Source of the DNA: Mesobacillus selenatarsenatis SF-1 | GTDB taxonomy: Bacteria; Bacillota; Bacilli; Bacillales; Cytobacillaceae | Length of the DNA: 52,894 bases | Direction: 5' to 3' | Assembly: GCF_000813125.1 (NCBI RefSeq) | Contig: NZ_BASE01000089.1 | Coordinates: 1-52,894 of the forward strand | In this document: piece after piece, positions 48,994-52,894 of the stretch | Layout: every line of letters starts with the position of its first letter | Numbering within the stretch: the stretch's first letter is position 1 | Translations under genes and position numbers: made by a program | The notes under the pieces: generated by a model | The model's input: the letters and a program-made list of their open reading frames with translations, nothing else | What the model was told of the DNA's origin: nothing | The model's database searches: none

Positions 48994-50865
48994 ATGATGG
49001 ATGTGAAAAATATGGATTTTCAAAAAACAATTAACAAAGCTGTAGATCGACTTTCCCTGCAACAAAAGCTTATTGCCTTATATATCCTTATTATCATTAT
49101 TCCTATTATCATTTTCATTTCTATTTATTCCAGTAACGTGTATGACAGGGCAATCAATGAAATCAGGATTAAAAGTGAAAATGCTCTTGAAATCGAGAAA
49201 ATCCATATTAAAAATAATATTGAATCAATGAGACGAACGGCTCAAATGGTCGTGTCTGATATAGAATTCATAGACTTTGTTAAAAGCAGGAACGAAGCAA
49301 ATATTGATCAATTAATTGATTTCAGAATGAACGAGTTGTCGAATGTGACAAGGCTGCAGGCTAATAACCCAGCGATTGAAAATATCCGCCTGTATACCAC
49401 CAATCCATATATAACCGAGATGTGGCCGATTCTCTTTAAAGAGGATCGAATCATGGAAAAGCCATGGAGAGAAGAGGTCATCAACAGGAATGGGATGGAG
49501 GTATGGTGGTTCGACCAGCAGACCGATGATGTCCTTGAAAGACTTCCATCGCAAAACACAGCGAAGATTTCATTGTTACGGGAATTGGATTACCCAAAGG
49601 ATGAACATTTAGGCATCATTGAAATCAATATGTTCCTTAAAAACTTTTTCCCTAAGATGTTCGGAAGTGTACAGGACCCTGATTCGGTCTATGTGGTCAT
49701 TGATAAGGATAACAACATGATCAGGAATTTCCATCACACCTACTTTGAAGACGAGGGAATTGATACTGAAGATCTGAAACTTAAATTCAACAAATCAAAA
49801 CACGAAGGCACTGGCAGTTTTCAATTTGAAAACAATGAAACTCCGTATCTTGTCATTACTGCCTATATTGATGATTTGGATGCATACCTGCTGAATGTTA
49901 TTTCCCTTGAAGGCCTTTATGCTGAAACGGCAAAGACTAGGAATGTTATTTTCAGCGGCATCATCTTCCTTGTTATTATTCTTTCTTTTGTCACCTATGT
50001 ATTGGTTTTACTGCTACTGAAAAAAATGTACAAATTGAAAGATTCAATGAAGCAGGTAGAACAAGGCGATTTTTCTGTAGATGTTGAAATTGATGGACAA
50101 GATGAGATTTCTGAGCTGGCATTTCATTTCAAAAGTCTTCTTGGTAAGATGAATGGATTGATAGCCGAAGCTGTCAATAAGCAGGCAACCGCAAAAGAAA
50201 CAGAATTAAAGGCGTTGAAAACCCAAATTGATTCGCACTTCCTATACAACACATTGGAAAACATCAAGATGATGGCAGAAATAGAAGGGCAGTACCCTAT
50301 TTCTGATGCCGTGACTTCCCTTGGAGAAATGATGCGCTATAATCTAAAATGGAAGAATGACTTTGTAGTGCTTGATGAAGAGTTGAATTATATAAAGAAC
50401 TATGTGGACATTATGAATTTGCGTTTGGATGGATTACTAACCTTGAATATTGATGTTCCCCAAGAATTACATGATCAGGAAGTTCTGAAGATGTCGCTGC
50501 AGCCGATCATTGAGAATGCCATTAAACATGGAATCATTCCAAACGACCAGAAAAACGAAGGCATCTTGCAAGTGAATGCGAGATGTTCAGAGGACTATAT
50601 CATCATTGAGATCTTAGATAATGGTGTGGGGATGACAAAAGAGGAGTGTGAATCGCTCAACTTATCCATTCAAACAGGGGTAAAAAATCAAAAATCCGAT
50701 TCTAAAGGTGGAAATGGCATAGGTATCCACAATGTGAATGAGAGAATCCAGCTTTACTACGGAACAGAGTATGGAGTGTTTGTTACAAGTGAGAAAGGCG
50801 AATTCACAATGGTGACTGTAAAAATGCCTTGTAAAATCATGAAAGGAGGAAGCCAAAGTGTATAA
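48994..50865 (+). CDS. YesM-family sensor histidine kinase
   Basis: A 623-residue membrane kinase of the YesM/LytS class. Helix 1 (LIALYILIIIIPIIIFISIY) and helix 2 (IFSGIIFLVIILSFVTYVLVLLLL) flank a large extracytoplasmic double-Cache-like domain of about 270 residues; then HAMP (LKDSMKQVEQGDFSVDVEID), His_kinase domain with LKTQIDSHFLYNTLENIKMM (His415) and HATPase (IENAIKHGII, EILDNGVGM). It senses an external sugar signal or the loaded binding protein. The start is uncertain: ATG 48994, 48997 and 49012 all have weak sites. It precedes the YesN-type regulator with which it overlaps by 8 bases. Confidence 0.92.
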   Translation: MMDVKNMDFQKTINKAVDRLSLQQKLIALYILIIIIPIIIFISIYSSNVYDRAINEIRIKSENALEIEKIHIKNNIESMRRTAQMVVSDIEFIDFVKSRNEANIDQLIDFRMNELSNVTRLQANNPAIENIRLYTTNPYITEMWPILFKEDRIMEKPWREEVINRNGMEVWWFDQQTDDVLERLPSQNTAKISLLRELDYPKDEHLGIIEINMFLKNFFPKMFGSVQDPDSVYVVIDKDNNMIRNFHHTYFEDEGIDTEDLKLKFNKSKHEGTGSFQFENNETPYLVITAYIDDLDAYLLNVISLEGLYAETAKTRNVIFSGIIFLVIILSFVTYVLVLLLLKKMYKLKDSMKQVEQGDFSVDVEIDGQDEISELAFHFKSLLGKMNGLIAEAVNKQATAKETELKALKTQIDSHFLYNTLENIKMMAEIEGQYPISDAVTSLGEMMRYNLKWKNDFVVLDEELNYIKNYVDIMNLRLDGLLTLNIDVPQELHDQEVLKMSLQPIIENAIKHGIIPNDQKNEGILQVNARCSEDYIIIEILDNGVGMTKEECESLNLSIQTGVKNQKSDSKGGNGIGIHNVNERIQLYYGTEYGVFVTSEKGEFTMVTVKMPCKIMKGGSQSV

Positions 50866-52369
50866 AGTTCTTATAGCAGATGATGAGAAAAATATCCGAT
50901 TGGGTATACAGGCAATGATCAAGCGTGAATATCCAGATTTTGAAACATTCATTGCTTCAGATGGACAGGAAGCCCTTGATAGTATATTGGAAAATAAGCC
51001 TGATATCGTTATCACTGATATTAAAATGCCAAGGATGGATGGTATTCAATTAATCAAAGAGCTCCAGCAGCTAGAAGAAATTGAAACATCGATTGTGATC
51101 CTCAGCGGATACGATGATTTCACGTATGCCAAGGAAGCGATCAAACATAAGGTAAAGGATTACTTATTGAAGCCGGTAAACCGGGCGGAGTTATTCAATA
51201 CTTTGAATACCATCATAGAAGAACTGGAAAACAGCCAGAAAATGACCTTCCAGCACCTGGATGATTATCGTGCGAGTCAACTGAATTACATTTTGCTTAA
51301 TCCTAATATTCAACAAGAAGTTGTAGAAGATCTTTATAGGAAAATGAAAATAGAATCTTATCCGGACGGATACTATGTGGGAATCGTTCAGCTGGATGGA
51401 GATATAGATGGAGAGGACTTTCTTAATAAGATCAATGAGCTGCTCCATTCAAGCATTGACAGTATTCCATTTCTTGATAAAGACGGCCGAGTGACGATTA
51501 TTACAGCAGACTTCGAGCAATTTTCCATTCTGAAAGAACAGCTTGGCAGGGACAAGCATTCGATTTTTACCATTGGAATTAGCGAAAAGGAGCAGGATAT
51601 AAGGGAATTCAAAAAAACTTATGGCCAGGCAGCAACAGCGATCAAGTATCATTTCCTTTATCCGCGTCGTCAGATCATTTTATATGAAAATATTAAAGAG
51701 AAACCGGACGTAAACTCTCTCCCGGCTGACCTGATCAATAAAATTTCCAATATGCTAGGAACTGAACGTGAAATGGAAATTAAAGCAATCCTGAGACAGG
51801 TTATGGACTTTGATGTCATTGCTCACAGCAGCATCAACTATCTTGAAAACCTTAACATGGAAATCAATGAAACGATCTTTAAAGTTTTTTTCAAGCGGTT
51901 GGGGGAAGAATCTCTTGTAACGTTCGAGCTTTTAAATAAGATAGATAACATCTATAACTTTGAAAACTTCCATGAATACTTCCATGCCCTCGAGGATTTG
52001 CTAATGAGAATCCATGAATACAATAAACAGGTGAAAGCTGTGTATTCAGAGCAAAAGTACATGGACCGGGCAATTGCGTATATTAGGGAAAATTATCATA
52101 AGGATTTGAACTTGGCCGTAGTCGCCAATTACATTTCATTGAATTATTCCTATTTCAGCCATATGTTCAAGGAGTATATTGGACAAAACTTCGTCGACTA
52201 CTTGAAAATGGTCAGAGTAGAAAGTTCAAAGCGGCTGCTGAAAGAGACAGATTTTAAAATATTGGAAATCAGTGAGATGGTTGGATACAAAAACCCTAAA
52301 CAATTTGCGAGGGTGTTCCGGGATGTTGAAGGAGTTTCTCCAAAAGAATATCGGGAAATGAATGGATGA
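50858..52369 (+). CDS. YesN-family AraC-type response regulator
   Basis: A 503-residue regulator. N-terminal receiver with phospho-acceptor Asp54 in DIVITDIKMPRMDG and LLKPVNRAE, a central linker of about 250 residues, and a C-terminal AraC/XylS pair of helix-turn-helix motifs (NLAVVANYISLNYSYFSHMF and KILEISEMVGYKNPKQFARV) ending PKEYREMNG. GTG 50858 is behind AAAGGAGGAAG and overlaps the kinase end. With the kinase it forms the regulatory part of the neighbouring sugar importer. Glycosidase genes often follow such pairs; the window ends before they could be seen. Confidence 0.93.
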   Translation: MYKVLIADDEKNIRLGIQAMIKREYPDFETFIASDGQEALDSILENKPDIVITDIKMPRMDGIQLIKELQQLEEIETSIVILSGYDDFTYAKEAIKHKVKDYLLKPVNRAELFNTLNTIIEELENSQKMTFQHLDDYRASQLNYILLNPNIQQEVVEDLYRKMKIESYPDGYYVGIVQLDGDIDGEDFLNKINELLHSSIDSIPFLDKDGRVTIITADFEQFSILKEQLGRDKHSIFTIGISEKEQDIREFKKTYGQAATAIKYHFLYPRRQIILYENIKEKPDVNSLPADLINKISNMLGTEREMEIKAILRQVMDFDVIAHSSINYLENLNMEINETIFKVFFKRLGEESLVTFELLNKIDNIYNFENFHEYFHALEDLLMRIHEYNKQVKAVYSEQKYMDRAIAYIRENYHKDLNLAVVANYISLNYSYFSHMFKEYIGQNFVDYLKMVRVESSKRLLKETDFKILEISEMVGYKNPKQFARVFRDVEGVSPKEYREMNG

Positions 52370-52395
52370 AGAGAGCTGAATTGGCTCTCTTTTTT
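52370..52395 (+). terminator. Terminator after the YesN-type gene
   Basis: AGAGAGC (52370-52376) / GCTCTCT (52384-52390) with a TGAATTG loop and TTTTTT; it starts immediately after the stop codon. Confidence 0.85.
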
Positions 52396-52472
52396 CTGTT
52401 TTTTAAGTTGTTGATACATTTGGGCCCGTTTAACAAATTTCGAGCACAATACTGATTGCTCACTCTTTTATA

Positions 52473-52894
52473 GGGCTTCAATCTGTCTGAAGTCATCCCA
52501 GGTTCGGACAAAAGACTGTTGGTGCGGATTCAAATTGTCTGAAGTCACTCCGGGTTCGGACAAAGAATCGCCGGAAGAGCTTCATTTTGCCCGAAGTCAC
52601 CCTAGGTTCGGACAAAAGCTCGCCGGAGAGGCTTCAATTTGTCTGAAGTCACCCCAGGTTCGGACAAAAGCCCGCCAGAGGAGCTTCAATCTGTCTGAAG
52701 TCACTCCGAATTCGGACAACAGATTGACGATGAGGCTTCAATTTGTCTGAAGTAACCCCGAGTTCGGACAAAGAATCGCCAGAGCGGCTTCAATATGTCC
52801 GAAGTAACCCCGGGTTCGGACAAAATCTTGCTGGTTCGGCTTCAATTTATCTGAAGTCACCCCAGGTTCGGATAATATCTTGTCGGTGCATCAA
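52473..52894. repeat. Eight-unit 52-bp tandem hairpin repeat
   Basis: The TTGTC(T/C)GAAG core recurs at 52485, 52537, 52589, 52641, 52693, 52745, 52797 and 52849 (G of GTC, or its equivalent), every 52 bp with no insertion or deletion. Each unit has about 40 conserved bases (GGCTTCAATTTGTCTGAAG, GTCACCCC, AGGTTCGGACAAAA) and about 12 variable ones. TTGTCTGAA and TTCGGACAA are near-perfect inverted repeats around an 11-nt centre, so each unit can form a hairpin. The array continues to the window edge. An open frame across it is an artefact of the in-frame-like repetition and is not called. Confidence 0.92.

Noticed and set aside
52535-52750. 71-codon open frame over the right-end array
   Set aside because: It runs across the 52-bp repeats, has no ribosome site and repeats the same residues; it is a by-product of the repeat.
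52473-52894. CRISPR array
   Set aside because: Only about 12 of 52 bases vary between units, the conserved part is too long and itself imperfect, and no cas gene is near.

Overview
The window looks like a chromosomal segment from a spore-forming, aerobic member of the Bacillaceae (Bacillus, Mesobacillus or Neobacillus type). The evidence is the strong AGGAGG-type ribosome sites, frequent TTG/GTG starts, a CotF-like spore coat protein, a short-Q-loop cytochrome bd with a CydS-like peptide, YesM/YesN and Lpl-type sugar transport genes, and a near-perfect catabolite responsive element (cre). No rRNA, tRNA, insertion sequence or CRISPR array was seen. Genus is an inference.

Layout. 1-3 kb: complete kynurenine branch of tryptophan catabolism (kynU-kynA-kynB). 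3-6.3 kb: TetR-family regulator with two matching operator palindromes, then an ABC-2 type exporter (ATPase plus two permeases). 6.7-10.1 kb: protoporphyrinogen/coproporphyrinogen oxidase, a two-PAS sensor kinase and a SET-domain protein. 10.5-18.2 kb: a Tad/Flp pilus operon headed by a c-di-GMP-I riboswitch with an expression-platform terminator: DUF192, flp, prepilin peptidase, TadE, a TadG-like protein, CpaB, TadZ, TadA, TadB, TadC. 18.3-19.1 kb: two unknown genes. 19.4-24.5 kb: a surface-polysaccharide type cluster (GT4 glycosyltransferase, HipA-like kinase-fold protein, UDP-glucose pyrophosphorylase, UDP-glucose dehydrogenase, PAP2 phosphatase). 24.6-27.2 kb: cytochrome bd oxidase flanked by two tiny membrane peptides. 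27.3-29 kb: small proteins and a luciferase-like oxidoreductase. 29.5-35.2 kb: CitA/CitB-type two-component system next to a tripartite tricarboxylate transporter with a cre site, with a gatB fragment between them. 35.3-37.6 kb: lipoproteins, a C39-like peptidase and a spore coat protein. 38-41 kb: polar amino-acid ABC importer followed by a thioredoxin-like lipoprotein whose active-site cysteine codon is an in-frame TGA. 41-45 kb: DUF1259 protein, BrnQ, methionine aminopeptidase. 45-52.4 kb: Lpl/Ytc-type carbohydrate ABC importer with a YesM/YesN two-component pair.

Most notable: (1) the gene at 40470-40982 is open on both sides of a single TGA that sits exactly at the first position of a CxxC-type motif, with a hairpin directly downstream, as expected for a selenoprotein; (2) the riboswitch-controlled Tad operon has a visible 9-base antiterminator/terminator switch; (3) three separate intergenic arrays (about 19.1, 29.1 and 52.5 kb) are all built of hairpin-forming units repeated at exactly 52-bp spacing and share a GGACA/TGTCC core, suggesting one dispersed repeat class. 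All functional assignments are from reading the sequence and family knowledge; no database search was run.
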